Positions 15,275-24,631 are shown, counted from the first letter of the stretch. The stretch is DNA of 64,000 nt from Candidatus Pelagibacter sp. (GCA_028408795.1 JAOOLP010000003.1:1-64000); one strand, 5' to 3'. Notes: generated from the sequence alone by a model not told the origin. Program-made: numbers and translations.

Positions 15275-17008
15275 TTATTTTTCTTCTTTTTTCTTTTTCT
15301 TACCACCACCAATAGCTTTTTCGAAAATTCCTTTTAGCGTAGCACCCGACTTTGTAGCGCCTTCACCAAATTTTGCTATTAAAGACTTTTCTTCATCTAT
15401 TTGAGCAGCTTTCACACTTAATTTTATTTTTCTTGTTTTTAAATCAAGCTCAGTAATTTTTGCATCTAAAGCGTTACCAGGAGAAAAAACTTCTGGTCTT
15501 GCATCTGCTGATTCTTTTGCTAAATCAGATTTTCTTATTGTAAAAATTAATTTTTTATCTTTGTCTACTGTGACCTTTACTCCAGTTTTCAAAACTTCAT
15601 GAATTCTTGTAGTTATAACATCACCAACTTTTTTACCATTATCTTTAAACCAATCTAAAGGATCTTTGTCCAAAGCGCGTTTTGAAAATCTAATTTTATC
15701 ATCTTTTATATCTATGATTTGTACACTCAAAGTATCATTCTTTTTATATTTTTTTAGGTTCTCAATGTTTTCATCATAAGAAATCTCTTTATAGTGAAGC
15801 ATACCAGTTAGTTTAGAGTCTAATAGTTCTCCAAAAATTGCTTTATCAGTAACGTTATTAACTTTTATTTTTACTTCTTTTCCAACACTATCTTTAATTT
15901 TATCCCACGGATTATCTAAAATTGCTTTATATGATAGTGAAATCCTTTTTGACTCTTTATCTATGTTTACGATTTTAAATTTAATATTTTGAGAAACTGA
16001 AAGTATTTTACTTGGTTTAATATTTCTATTTGTCCAGTCTAATTCACTCGAATGAATCAATCCCTCAATTCCATCTTCGATTCGGACGAAGCAACCATAG
16101 TCCATTATTTTTGTTACTGTTCCATCGTACACTTCACCAACTTTATATTTTTTTTCTATTTTCTCGTATGGGTCTTCAGTTAAAGCTTTTATAGATGCGG
16201 AAACACGATTTGTCTTAGGGTCAATTTTAGTTATCTTTACCTTAAGTTTTTGACCAATGGTTACAAGATCAGCTGGCTTTTTTACTCTTCCATGACTTAA
16301 ATCAGACACATGGAGCAAGGCATCAATACCGTGAATATCTAAAAATATTCCCCAGTCTGTGGTAGCTTTAACAATAGCGTTTTCTACTATGTCACCTTCT
16401 TTAATATTTTTTAAAGCTTCTGCAACTTCTGCATTTTTACTTTTTTCAAGAACCGCCCTTCTTGAAACGCAAACATTACCCCGATTTTTATCAATACGTG
16501 TTGCAATTACTTTTACAGGCGTATTCATTAAGTGATCTATTTTTTTTAGAGGTCTCACATCTATTTGCGATGAAGGCATAAAGCAAGCTAGCGAGTCTAC
16601 AGTGCATATGAAACCACCTTTCACTTTTCCAGTTATATAGCCAGTGAGTTCTTCCTGTGTTTCAAAAACCTTTTCCATTTTCTTCCAAGATTTCATTTTT
16701 CGAGCTTTTTCTCTAGAGAGAACTATTTCGCCTGAACGGGCACTTTCGATTCGTTCCAAGTAAACATCGATAGTAGATCCTACTTTAAGTTTAGATAATT
16801 CGTCATCATTTTTAAATTCCTCAATAGGTATCATTCCTTCTGATTTAGCTTTGCAGTCAACTACAATAAAATTTTTCATTATTTCAGTCACTGTGGCTTT
16901 AATAATTTCGTTCTCTTTTAATTTTCTATCTTTGAAATCTTCTTCTAATAGACTTTGGAATTCTTGTTTTAAAGGATTGGTTTTTTTTAATTCTTGTTCT
17001 GTTGACAT
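15275..17008 (-). CDS. rpsA: 30S ribosomal protein S1
   Basis: 577 residues, built of repeated S1 RNA-binding domains (for example DWGIFLDIHGIDALLHVSDL, DYGCFVRIEDGIEGLIHSSEL). It binds mRNA near the start site and helps load it on the small subunit. The last ~45 residues are a non-S1 tail ending in a Lys/Glu-rich run (GGGKKKKKEEK). It lies 3 nt after cmk, the common bacterial order. Confidence 0.95.
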   Translation of the reverse strand: MSTEQELKKTNPLKQEFQSLLEEDFKDRKLKENEIIKATVTEIMKNFIVVDCKAKSEGMIPIEEFKNDDELSKLKVGSTIDVYLERIESARSGEIVLSREKARKMKSWKKMEKVFETQEELTGYITGKVKGGFICTVDSLACFMPSSQIDVRPLKKIDHLMNTPVKVIATRIDKNRGNVCVSRRAVLEKSKNAEVAEALKNIKEGDIVENAIVKATTDWGIFLDIHGIDALLHVSDLSHGRVKKPADLVTIGQKLKVKITKIDPKTNRVSASIKALTEDPYEKIEKKYKVGEVYDGTVTKIMDYGCFVRIEDGIEGLIHSSELDWTNRNIKPSKILSVSQNIKFKIVNIDKESKRISLSYKAILDNPWDKIKDSVGKEVKIKVNNVTDKAIFGELLDSKLTGMLHYKEISYDENIENLKKYKKNDTLSVQIIDIKDDKIRFSKRALDKDPLDWFKDNGKKVGDVITTRIHEVLKTGVKVTVDKDKKLIFTIRKSDLAKESADARPEVFSPGNALDAKITELDLKTRKIKLSVKAAQIDEEKSLIAKFGEGATKSGATLKGIFEKAIGGGKKKKKEEK

Positions 17009-17011
17009 ATT

Positions 17012-17653
17012 TTATTTTAAAAACTCTAGCACGTGTTTTGACATCATATTCAGCATCTCGCGTTTGTTTAATTTTCCGGTGTCGATTTCTATCGCATTTC
17101 TGTGTTTTTTTAAAGGGCTGTTTTTCCTTTTGAGATCATGATTATTTCTTATTCTTAAGGCTTTTTTAACATCTTTGAGTTTAATTTTATTATTTCTTTT
17201 TTTTAGTTCTTTATACCTTCTATAAGCAGCCAAATTTAAATTACATTTAAAGAAAAATTTGAGATCAGCATTCGGTAATATTTTTGTTCCTATATCTCTT
17301 CCCTCTATACAACAATTTTTATTTTTTTTTACAAAAGAAATTTGAAAATTCTTTAATACTTTTCTAATACTATTTTTTTTTGCTATGACCGCGCTATAAT
17401 TTGATATTTCTTGAGTATGAAGATTGATAATATCAACCTTTTTGTAACTGAATTTTTTAAATTTTTTCCTTAAAAAAATTGTTTGGTTTTTTGGTTTATA
17501 TTTTATCAAAAGATAACTAGCATACCTATATAATATTCCTGAAGAAAGAAATTTAAGCTTATATTTTTTAGCTATCATTTTTGCGCCTGTAGATTTTCCA
17601 GTTGCTGCTCCACCATCACAAGCTATTTGAAAAACTTTTTTATTTAATTTCAT
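17012..17653 (-). CDS. cmk: cytidylate kinase
   Basis: 213 residues; phosphorylates CMP and dCMP. The P-loop is GGAATGKST near residues 14-22, with the CMP-binding IEGRDIGTKILPNAD and the LID segment RRYKELKKR. I prefer ATG 17653 over the in-frame ATG at 17665 because the P-loop then sits at the usual distance; both overlap the aroA end. It sits in the order aroA-cmk-rpsA. Confidence 0.9.
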   Translation of the reverse strand: MKLNKKVFQIACDGGAATGKSTGAKMIAKKYKLKFLSSGILYRYASYLLIKYKPKNQTIFLRKKFKKFSYKKVDIINLHTQEISNYSAVIAKKNSIRKVLKNFQISFVKKNKNCCIEGRDIGTKILPNADLKFFFKCNLNLAAYRRYKELKKRNNKIKLKDVKKALRIRNNHDLKRKNSPLKKHRNAIEIDTGKLNKREMLNMMSKHVLEFLK

Positions 17654-18983
17654 AATTCCCCCCAAGAGATTTAATTATTTTTAAGAATGATGGCGATGAA
17701 GTGTAAACTGTCTCGAAACTGTTAATTTTAATTTTTATACCTAAAAGCAGTGAAAGTATCAGCGAGGCCATACATATTCTATGATCACCTAAGCTAGGGA
17801 CATTAATTATCTTATTTTTGATTTTGATATTGTCTTTTCCATAAATTTTTATTTCGTTTTTATTTGAAACTGTTTTAATTCCAATTTGTTTTAAAATTTT
17901 TTGCATTTCTTTAATTCTATTACTTTCTTTATTCGCTAGATCTCCAATGCCTTTAAAAGTTGACAAACCTTTTGTTAAACCAGCAATGACAAATAATATT
18001 GGATATTCATCGGTTGCTTTAACATAGTATTCCTTTGAAGCTTTTAATGGTTTTATTTTGCAACTCTTTATATTTATATCACCATATATTTCATTATTAT
18101 TTTTTTTAATATTAGAAAAATTTATTTTTGCCCCATATTTTTTAAGTAGATCATAGAATCCTATTCTTGTAGGATTTAAACCAACTTTTTTAATTTTAAG
18201 AGAAGACCTTTTTTTTAAAAGAGTAAGCGCGGTAAAAAAAGCGGCACTAGACGGATCACCAGGTATATCTATATTGATTGAACTTAATTGTTTTTTGCCA
18301 AATACTTTTATAATTTTTTTTCTTCCATTTTTTATTTGTATAGCTTTTACGTTTGCGCGAAGTAAATTTTCTGAGTGATCTCTTGATTTTTCTTTTTCTA
18401 TGATTTCCGTAGTACCGTATGAATTTAGCCCTGCTAAAATTACTGCGCTTTTTAATTGAGCAGAGACACCTGCTTTATAATTAATACCAACGGGCATTTC
18501 GGTTGAGATAAGTTTTAAAGGAAAATTATATTTATTTTTAGGTAAAAATTCAGCTCCAAACTCTGACATCAGCATTATTAGTTTTTTCATACTTCTTTTG
18601 TTTAATGATTTGTCACCTTTAATTTTTACTTCTATGTCTGGTGTTGATGAAAGTATTCCAACTATCAATCTAGCTAGAGTTCCAGAGTTACCAAAATCTA
18701 ATTGTAAGTTTTTTTTGGCAAACAAAGATCCTAACCCTTTTCCATGAACAATATAGAATCCAGGTTTTTTTCTCTTAATTTTAACACCAAGCTTTTTTAA
18801 GCAATTAATAGTAGAAAAAACATCTTCGGACTCTAATACGTTTTTAACTGTAGAGATATCTTGACTAATCGCTCCAATTAAAAAGCTTCGGATCGACAAG
18901 GATTTATCTGAGTCGACTCTTATTATTTTTTTAAATGGCCTTATTGGCTCTCTATTAAATAAATTAAATCTTTTTAACGGCAT
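17640..18983 (-). CDS. aroA: 3-phosphoshikimate 1-carboxyvinyltransferase (EPSP synthase)
   Basis: 447 residues; adds PEP to shikimate 3-phosphate. Key motifs are DKSLSIRS (the Lys-Ser and Arg of the substrate site), GNSGTLARLIVG, QLKSAVILAGL, SRDHSENLL, ATDEYPILFV (catalytic Asp), NKESNRIKEM and LGDHRICMA. The last two differ slightly from KESDR and DHRIAM but keep the catalytic Lys, Glu and Arg. It overlaps cmk by 14 nt. Confidence 0.93.
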   Translation of the reverse strand: MPLKRFNLFNREPIRPFKKIIRVDSDKSLSIRSFLIGAISQDISTVKNVLESEDVFSTINCLKKLGVKIKRKKPGFYIVHGKGLGSLFAKKNLQLDFGNSGTLARLIVGILSSTPDIEVKIKGDKSLNKRSMKKLIMLMSEFGAEFLPKNKYNFPLKLISTEMPVGINYKAGVSAQLKSAVILAGLNSYGTTEIIEKEKSRDHSENLLRANVKAIQIKNGRKKIIKVFGKKQLSSINIDIPGDPSSAAFFTALTLLKKRSSLKIKKVGLNPTRIGFYDLLKKYGAKINFSNIKKNNNEIYGDINIKSCKIKPLKASKEYYVKATDEYPILFVIAGLTKGLSTFKGIGDLANKESNRIKEMQKILKQIGIKTVSNKNEIKIYGKDNIKIKNKIINVPSLGDHRICMASLILSLLLGIKIKINSFETVYTSSPSFLKIIKSLGGNYEIK

Positions 18984-18988
18984 TAATT

Positions 18989-19744
18989 TTATGAAAATTG
19001 TGATCCAAAATAATGCTCTATAGCTTTTGAAGATTTTAATAGTTCTCGAGAAGTTCCCTCTGCAATTACAGTATGCTCACCAAGAACATAACTTCTATCT
19101 GTAATATCAAATAAATTTTTAACGTTATGATCAGTGACAAGAATAGCTGTTCCACTTGATTGAATTTTTAAAATATATTTTTGTATATCCTGTATCACTA
19201 AAGGGTCTAAAGCAGCTAAAGGCTCATCTAATAAAACAATTTTTGGTTTATTAATCATCACTCTAGCCATCATTAATCTTCTTATTTCTCCACCTGACAA
19301 TACTGAAGCATTAAGACTTCGTAAATGTTGTAGATTAAACTCGTCGAGCAATTTCTCTGTTATCTCTTTTTGTTGGCTTGCATCTTTTATACTAATTTGT
19401 GCTATTCCAAGAATATTATCATATACACTCATATCAAAAACACTTCTTTGCTGCGGAAGATATCCCAAACCTTCTTTTGATCTTAAATGAATTGGTATTT
19501 GTTCAATAGATTTACTATTTAAATAAATCTTTCCACCTTCAGGATTTTGCTCGCCAATGCTTATAGAGAACAATGTAGTTTTTCCACAACCATTAGGACC
19601 AAGGACTCCAACACACTCACCGGGAAACACTTTAAGTGAAAGCTTTTTCAAAACCGGTCTACCATCGAAAGACTTACTTATATCTTTCACTTCAAAAATG
19701 GGTTTGTCTTTTTTAAATTTTAATATTCTAAAACCTTTTTTCAT
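18989..19744 (-). CDS. lptB: LPS export ABC transporter ATPase LptB
   Basis: 251 residues. Walker A is GPNGCGKTT, the Q-loop is GYLPQQRSVF, the signature LSGGEIRRL, Walker B IVLLDEPLAALDP and the switch His is in VTDHNVK. The pattern YLPQ plus RSVFDMSVYDNI is typical of LptB, which drives LPS extraction with LptFG. The first 17 residues (basic, before FEVKDISKSF) are longer than usual and overlap lptC by 17 nt. lptA, normally between lptC and lptB, is absent here. Confidence 0.88.
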   Translation of the reverse strand: MKKGFRILKFKKDKPIFEVKDISKSFDGRPVLKKLSLKVFPGECVGVLGPNGCGKTTLFSISIGEQNPEGGKIYLNSKSIEQIPIHLRSKEGLGYLPQQRSVFDMSVYDNILGIAQISIKDASQQKEITEKLLDEFNLQHLRSLNASVLSGGEIRRLMMARVMINKPKIVLLDEPLAALDPLVIQDIQKYILKIQSSGTAILVTDHNVKNLFDITDRSYVLGEHTVIAEGTSRELLKSSKAIEHYFGSQFS

Positions 19745-20348
19745 TTAATTTTACATTAGCATTTATTTTACCATTATTAAAAGAGGTAATATTTAATTTT
19801 TGTTTTTTTATGTCAAATAAAAGTTTATCTGCTATTAAGTTTCCCCTTATATCATCGATTCTTACATTATCATAAATACTTAGATATCTTTTTGAATTTG
19901 AATAATCTGCTTTTTGAGCAAAAAGATTACTACTTAAGTAATTTGCTTTTACATCATTAATGAATTTCATATCCAAAGTTTTATTATTATAAATACCTTT
20001 ATTTGACCAAATACGCAAAGTAGTTTCATCTTTAAAATAAAAAATCGCTTCAACTGATGTCATGTATATTATCTCTGGTGATGTTTCATCAAGATAAGCC
20101 TCTTTTGATTTGAGTATATATCTATTACCACTTAGATCTAAGCCGGTATATTCAATATTAACAAATTTTTCTGTATTTTCTAAATTTTTGGAAGAGCTTT
20201 GTTCTTTTAATTTTTCTTTTGTTGTCTTAGATATTATAGTTTCATTAATATTCTGTTCTTTACTGTAGTAAGTAAAATAAATTAATACTATCCCAACAAA
20301 TAATAGAATAAACTGAATAATTCTTAATCTTTTCTTTCTCTCCATCAT
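19728..20348 (-). CDS. lptC: LPS export protein LptC
   Basis: 206 residues, with a single N-terminal membrane anchor (IIQFILLFVGIVLIYFTYY) and a periplasmic beta-rich domain. EYTGLDLSGNRYILKSKEA and NVRIDDIRGNLIADKLLFD are typical of the LptC/OstA-like fold. It links LptB2FG to LptA in LPS transport. Its start overlaps the kdsD stop (ATGA). It is longer than most LptC proteins (~190), not long enough for a fused LptA. Confidence 0.82.
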   Translation of the reverse strand: MMERKKRLRIIQFILLFVGIVLIYFTYYSKEQNINETIISKTTKEKLKEQSSSKNLENTEKFVNIEYTGLDLSGNRYILKSKEAYLDETSPEIIYMTSVEAIFYFKDETTLRIWSNKGIYNNKTLDMKFINDVKANYLSSNLFAQKADYSNSKRYLSIYDNVRIDDIRGNLIADKLLFDIKKQKLNITSFNNGKINANVKLNEKRF

Positions 20349-21325
20349 CTAAGGCCGTGCCGTAAAAGAAAATGTATGTGAATGATTCCTTTTATCTTGG
20401 CTTTATTTTTTAATCCAAAGTGTTTATCAGAAACTACAGGTAAACTAGTTATTTTCTTATCATTCATAATAGTTAGGGCTTTAGAAGCAGGCATGTTCTC
20501 ATTCACTGTGAGAGGATTCTTTGTCATAATATTTTCTAAACTAGTTTTTTTGGAAATAGATCTTATTTCTCTTCTTAAATCTCCATCAGATATTAGTCCT
20601 GCAATAAAATTATTTCTGAGCACAACAACAATTCCAAGTTTTTTCTTATTTATTATTGATAGTGCTTCTTTAATACTTTTTTTACAATTGATAACTGGAA
20701 GTTTTTTTCCTGTTACCATTATATCTTTAGCTAAAAGCAAAGATCCACCTATGTTGCCACCGGGATGAAAAACTTTAAATTTTTCTTTAGAAAATTTTTT
20801 TTTATACATGACTGTAGTAGCTAGACAGTCACCTAATAACATTGTTAAAGAGGTACTAGAGGTTGGAACCATACCAATTACATCTGACTCTTTTACTTTT
20901 GGTAACAAGAGTTTAATATCACTAGCTTTTAACAACAAACTGTCTGATTTAGAGGCAGCTCCGATAATCTTTATTTTAAAACGGTTTGCATATCTAAGCA
21001 TATTCGTAAGTTCAGAGGTGTTACCTGAATATGAAAATATAATTAAGATGTCTTTTCTTTCAATCTGACCCATGTCTCCGTGTAAAGCTTGTGCTGGATC
21101 GCAAAAAAAACTTGGGATCCCTACACTAGAAAACGTTGCTGAAATTTTACGTGCTATTAATCCTGATTTACCTATTCCTGCAAATACTACTTTTCCTTTG
21201 CAATTAAGTATTAAATCTACTGCCTTTATGAAAGAACTATTAAATACTTTATTAATTTTTTTTAACTCATTAATTTGATTCTTGGCAGCTTTTTTTGCCA
21301 AATTTATGTAACTATTTTTTTTCAT
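20345..21325 (-). CDS. kdsD: arabinose-5-phosphate isomerase, KpsF/GutQ family
   Basis: 326 residues. The N-terminal SIS domain shows VVFAGIGKSGLIARKISATFSS and IIFSYSGNTSEL; two CBS domains follow (GIVVVLRNNFIAGLISDGDLR and SLPVVSDKHFGLK). It converts ribulose 5-phosphate to arabinose 5-phosphate for KDO synthesis, which fits the LPS-transport genes after it and the kdsB gene at 40377. Its ATG overlaps the rnd stop by one base. Confidence 0.92.
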   Translation of the reverse strand: MKKNSYINLAKKAAKNQINELKKINKVFNSSFIKAVDLILNCKGKVVFAGIGKSGLIARKISATFSSVGIPSFFCDPAQALHGDMGQIERKDILIIFSYSGNTSELTNMLRYANRFKIKIIGAASKSDSLLLKASDIKLLLPKVKESDVIGMVPTSSTSLTMLLGDCLATTVMYKKKFSKEKFKVFHPGGNIGGSLLLAKDIMVTGKKLPVINCKKSIKEALSIINKKKLGIVVVLRNNFIAGLISDGDLRREIRSISKKTSLENIMTKNPLTVNENMPASKALTIMNDKKITSLPVVSDKHFGLKNKAKIKGIIHIHFLLRHGLR

Positions 21326-21948
21326 TAATGTTCAAAAATATCAAATTTAAATCCATTTTGATCAAGTTCTACTCTAGTATTTAAAAATTCAAGACAATTA
21401 TTGAATAATTGCATTCTATTTTCTCTAATTAACATTTTCTCTAATTCTAATTTTATTTTATGTAAATAAATTACATCATTTGCAGCATACTCTAATTGTT
21501 TTTCTGAGAGATCACTAATATCTTTGTTCCAATCACTGCTGCCCTGTCGTTTATCCAAATTTTTATTACAAAACTCTTGTACTAAATTTTTTAAACCATG
21601 AGCGTCAGTATAAGTTCTAACAATTTTTGAAGCTATTTTAGTGTCGAATATATTTTTTAATTTACATTTTAAAAAAAACTCTAATGCATTTTTGTCAAAT
21701 CTTAAAAAATGACCTATTTTTAAAATTTTTTCATTTTCGAGTACAGAAACAAGATTTGGGGCTTTAAAGGTTTTTTTGTTGGGTTGAATTATATATACAT
21801 TTTCTTTTTCATCGCATATCTGAATTAAACTTAGTTTGTCTCTTTCAGGTATCTGTAAACCAGTTGCTTCGGTGTCTATCGCAATGCTGTTCTTAAATGA
21901 GCTAGCTATCTCAGAAGTTATGTCCTCTTTTATCTTAATTATTTTCAT
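21325..21948 (-). CDS. rnd: ribonuclease D-like 3'-5' exonuclease
   Basis: 207 residues, exonuclease domain only, without the HRDC domains of full RNase D. The DEDDy residues are visible: AIDTEATGL (DxE), IGHFLRFDKNAL (Asp) and LEYAANDVIYLHKI (Tyr/Asp). This short form is common in alphaproteobacteria. It probably trims tRNA or other RNA 3' ends. It is the first gene of the leftward run down to 10172 and is divergent from the epimerase across 18 nt. Confidence 0.85.
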   Translation of the reverse strand: MKIIKIKEDITSEIASSFKNSIAIDTEATGLQIPERDKLSLIQICDEKENVYIIQPNKKTFKAPNLVSVLENEKILKIGHFLRFDKNALEFFLKCKLKNIFDTKIASKIVRTYTDAHGLKNLVQEFCNKNLDKRQGSSDWNKDISDLSEKQLEYAANDVIYLHKIKLELEKMLIRENRMQLFNNCLEFLNTRVELDQNGFKFDIFEH

Positions 21949-21966
21949 ATATAGTTTCTAAATATC

Positions 21967-22911
21967 ATGAAAAATCAAATTTGCACAATCTTAGGTGGTG
22001 GAGGTTTTATAGGAAGATATCTTGTTCGAAATTTGACCAAGAAAAACTACAGATGCATCATTTCTACCAGAAATGCTTTTCAAAAAGGGTATTTAAAGAC
22101 TCAAGCCACTCCAGGCTCTATAGAGCTCATTGATTGGAATTCTAATAATTTTGATGAATTGAAAGAATCAATTGAAAATTCCGATGTCGTGATCAATTTA
22201 ATTGGAATTCTTTACGAGAATAGAAAACAAAAATTTATGAAAATCCATAGAGATATTCCAGAAGCAGTAGCAAAAATATGTGCCCAGTCAGATGTAAAAA
22301 AATTCATTCAAGTAAGTGCAATAGGAGCAAACGAGAATTCAAAATCTTTATATCAAAGATCTAAATTTCAAGGGGAATTAAAAGCATTAACAAATTTTAA
22401 AAATACAGTAATAATAAGACCAAGCGTTGTGTGTGGAACAGAAGATAATTTTACAAACTTGTTTTCTAAATTAAGTGTTTTACCTGTCATACCTGTTGTT
22501 GGCATAAACTATAAATTTCAACCTGTGTTAGTTACAGATGTTGCTGATGCAATTGTTAAGGCTATCGAAGCAAAAGATAATCATGGAAAAATTTATGAAA
22601 TAGGCGGGCCAAAGATAATTAGTTTTGGAGATATGGTTAAATCAATTACTAAAACATTAAACAAGAAAAGATTTGTTGTAGAAATGCCGATGCCGATTGC
22701 AAAAATTCAAAGTAGCATTATGAGTTTGCTTCCAATACCTCCAATATTAACTCGAGACCAATGTGAAATATTATCGGAGGCAGATAACGTGGTTTCAAAC
22801 AATCATCTATCATTACAAGATCTTAACATAAAACCATCTGATGTTGAGGAAGCTATGAAAAAATGGCTATGGAGATTTAGAGATGGTGGACAGTTTGCAA
22901 AAGCACAATGA
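21967..22911 (+). CDS. NAD(P)-binding epimerase-like protein, complex I NDUFA9 family
   Basis: 314 residues, extended short-chain dehydrogenase fold. GGGGFIGRYLVRNL is the dinucleotide-binding motif. VSAIGANENSKSLYQRSKFQGE replaces the usual YxxxK with Y-x-x-S-K, as in the NDUFA9-like group that binds a nucleotide but may not catalyse. In mitochondria the family is an accessory subunit of complex I; the bacterial role is uncertain. The end overlaps the SMR gene (ATGA). Confidence 0.82.
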   Translation: MKNQICTILGGGGFIGRYLVRNLTKKNYRCIISTRNAFQKGYLKTQATPGSIELIDWNSNNFDELKESIENSDVVINLIGILYENRKQKFMKIHRDIPEAVAKICAQSDVKKFIQVSAIGANENSKSLYQRSKFQGELKALTNFKNTVIIRPSVVCGTEDNFTNLFSKLSVLPVIPVVGINYKFQPVLVTDVADAIVKAIEAKDNHGKIYEIGGPKIISFGDMVKSITKTLNKKRFVVEMPMPIAKIQSSIMSLLPIPPILTRDQCEILSEADNVVSNNHLSLQDLNIKPSDVEEAMKKWLWRFRDGGQFAKAQ

Positions 22912-23252
22912 AAAGTATTAGTTTATTATCAGGATATATCTTTTTAATTTTAGCAACCTTAACTGGTATTACTTCAAATAGTTTCTTAAAAACTACAGAA
23001 GGTTTTACTAAACTTGGTCCAACTATTTTCTGTGTAGCAAATATGTTTATTTGTATATTTTGCCTCTCAAAAGCTATGAGCGTTATCCCTGTAGGTTTCA
23101 CTTATGCAACCTATGGAGCTCTTACAATTACAGCAGTAACTTTGTTTGGAATTTTAAAATATAATCAATCGCCAAACATTTATGGTACTCTAGGTTTAAT
23201 TTTGATTATCTCAGGCGTGTTATTATTAAATATTTTTGGAAGGGTAAAATAG
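22908..23252 (+). CDS. SMR-family small membrane transporter lacking the TM1 glutamate
   Basis: 114 residues with four membrane helices. LKTTEGFTKLGPT, IPVGFTYATYGALTI and GLILIISGVLLLNIFGR match the EmrE/SugE family. The essential membrane-embedded Glu14 of EmrE aligns with Gly20, and there is no acidic residue anywhere in helix 1, so proton-coupled drug export as in EmrE is unlikely. It is translated with its neighbours in the run leading to phoR. The substrate is unknown. Confidence 0.82.
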   Translation: MKSISLLSGYIFLILATLTGITSNSFLKTTEGFTKLGPTIFCVANMFICIFCLSKAMSVIPVGFTYATYGALTITAVTLFGILKYNQSPNIYGTLGLILIISGVLLLNIFGRVK

Positions 23253-23254
23253 AG

Positions 23255-23497
23255 ATGATGACAATACTATTTTTATCTTTGGCAGTAATTATTGCTATCG
23301 TAGTAATCTTGGTTTCTGCAAAACATATCAAAAAAGGATTTGAAGCTAGAAGTGAAGTAAAAGAGCAACAAAGAAATGAAAATGTTAGTCAAGAAGATGA
23401 GGAGATTTTAGACAAGTTAAAAGATAAAAATTTATCAGAGGAAGATCTAAAAAAACTTTATGAAGAGATAAAGAATAAGGATAAAGAGGAAAAATAA
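23255..23497 (+). CDS. 80-residue single-pass membrane protein with charged helical tail
   Basis: A strong N-terminal membrane helix (ILFLSLAVIIAIVVILVSA) is followed by ~55 mostly charged residues of predicted helix (LDKLKDKNLSEEDLKKLYEE). The start is ATG 23255 or 23258. It lies 2 nt after the SMR gene and its stop is 1 nt before the phoR TTG start, so it is probably made together with PhoR. No family was recognised; it could anchor or modulate the soluble kinase encoded next. Confidence 0.7.
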   Translation: MMTILFLSLAVIIAIVVILVSAKHIKKGFEARSEVKEQQRNENVSQEDEEILDKLKDKNLSEEDLKKLYEEIKNKDKEEK

Positions 23498-23498
23498 T

Positions 23499-24527
23499 TT
23501 GAGTGAAACTAAGGAACTTAATTTTTTAAATAACCTTTTAGATCAAGTTTTGGTAATTGATAAGTCTAAAACTATATGTTTTGCAAATTTAAATGCAAAA
23601 AACAGATTTGGTGAAAATATATTAAATCAAAATATATCAAGCATTATTAGGGACCCAGAATTACTAGATAATATTCAAAAATCTCTTAACGATAAATCCA
23701 GCTCAACAATGGATGTAGAAACCAAAAAGCCGAACTATCAATATTATAAAGTAAGTGTTATGCCAGGACCTAAAAATATCTTTAATGCTGAAGAAACAGT
23801 AATAATTTTTTTCAAAGATTTTACAGACATCATCAAAGTTCAAAAACTAAAGTCTGATTTCGTAGCAAATGTCTCACATGAATTAAGAACTCCCTTACAA
23901 AGTATTAAAATGGGTCTTGAAACCATTAATGATGGAGCTGCAAAAAATGATAAGGAAAATCAGAAAAAAATTATGCCATTGATAATGCAACAAGCAGCTA
24001 GAATGGAAAATATAGTGAATGACTTACTTTCTTTATCTCGGATTGAACTTCAAGAACATATAAGACCTAATGACAACGTTGTTTTAGATGAAATTATAAA
24101 ACATTCAGTTGATTTACATAAGGATCTGCTTCAAAAAAATAGTATTACTTGTAAAATTGAAACAGAAAATAAAAATACAGAATTTAAGGGCGATAGGAAT
24201 AGACTAACAGAGGTTTTTAATAATTTAATTGATAATGCAATCAAATATAGCGAGAAAAATACAAAAATTAATATTCTTGTTAAAACAAATGAAAATAACA
24301 TTGATGTCATTATAAAAGACCAGGGCATTGGAATTCCAAGAGAACATATTCCAAAAATTACAGAGAGATTTTTCAGAGTAAATCCAGAAAAAAGTAAAGA
24401 AGTTGGTGGCACTGGCCTCGGATTAGCAATTGTTAAACATATTGTTAATCAACATAGAGGTGAAATAGATATCTCAAGTGAAGAGGGAAAAGGTACCCAG
24501 ATTTCCCTCAATTTTCCTAAAAACTAA
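23499..24527 (+). CDS. phoR: sensor histidine kinase PhoR-like, no membrane segment
   Basis: 342 residues from TTG 23499, which has an AGAGGA about nine bases upstream. A PAS-like domain (1-110) is followed by the HisKA domain with FVANVSHELRTPL (His127), then the ATPase domain with N box (NNLIDNAIKYS), DQGIGIP and GGTGLGLAIVKH. It should phosphorylate PhoB, encoded at the other end of the pst cluster, under phosphate limitation. Unlike E. coli PhoR it has no membrane helix. Confidence 0.87.
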   Translation: MSETKELNFLNNLLDQVLVIDKSKTICFANLNAKNRFGENILNQNISSIIRDPELLDNIQKSLNDKSSSTMDVETKKPNYQYYKVSVMPGPKNIFNAEETVIIFFKDFTDIIKVQKLKSDFVANVSHELRTPLQSIKMGLETINDGAAKNDKENQKKIMPLIMQQAARMENIVNDLLSLSRIELQEHIRPNDNVVLDEIIKHSVDLHKDLLQKNSITCKIETENKNTEFKGDRNRLTEVFNNLIDNAIKYSEKNTKINILVKTNENNIDVIIKDQGIGIPREHIPKITERFFRVNPEKSKEVGGTGLGLAIVKHIVNQHRGEIDISSEEGKGTQISLNFPKN

Positions 24528-24550
24528 CATCTACAACTAAAAAGTTAGCT

Positions 24551-24579
24551 TTGTAACAAAAGTTTAATATTTCTATAAT
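24551..24579 (+). promoter_or_regulatory. candidate Pho box and -10 upstream of pstS
   Basis: TTGTAAC-AAAA-GTTTAAT (24551-24568) has the 7-4-7 layout of a PhoB box with modest agreement to CTGTCAT repeats, and TATAAT (24574-24579) follows. Position upstream of pstS and the presence of phoB support it. The match is weak in an AT-rich background. Confidence 0.4.
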
Positions 24580-24631
24580 ATAATTTAAACCTAAATAAAT
24601 TAAATCTCTGATGATTAATAAAGGAGAAAAT

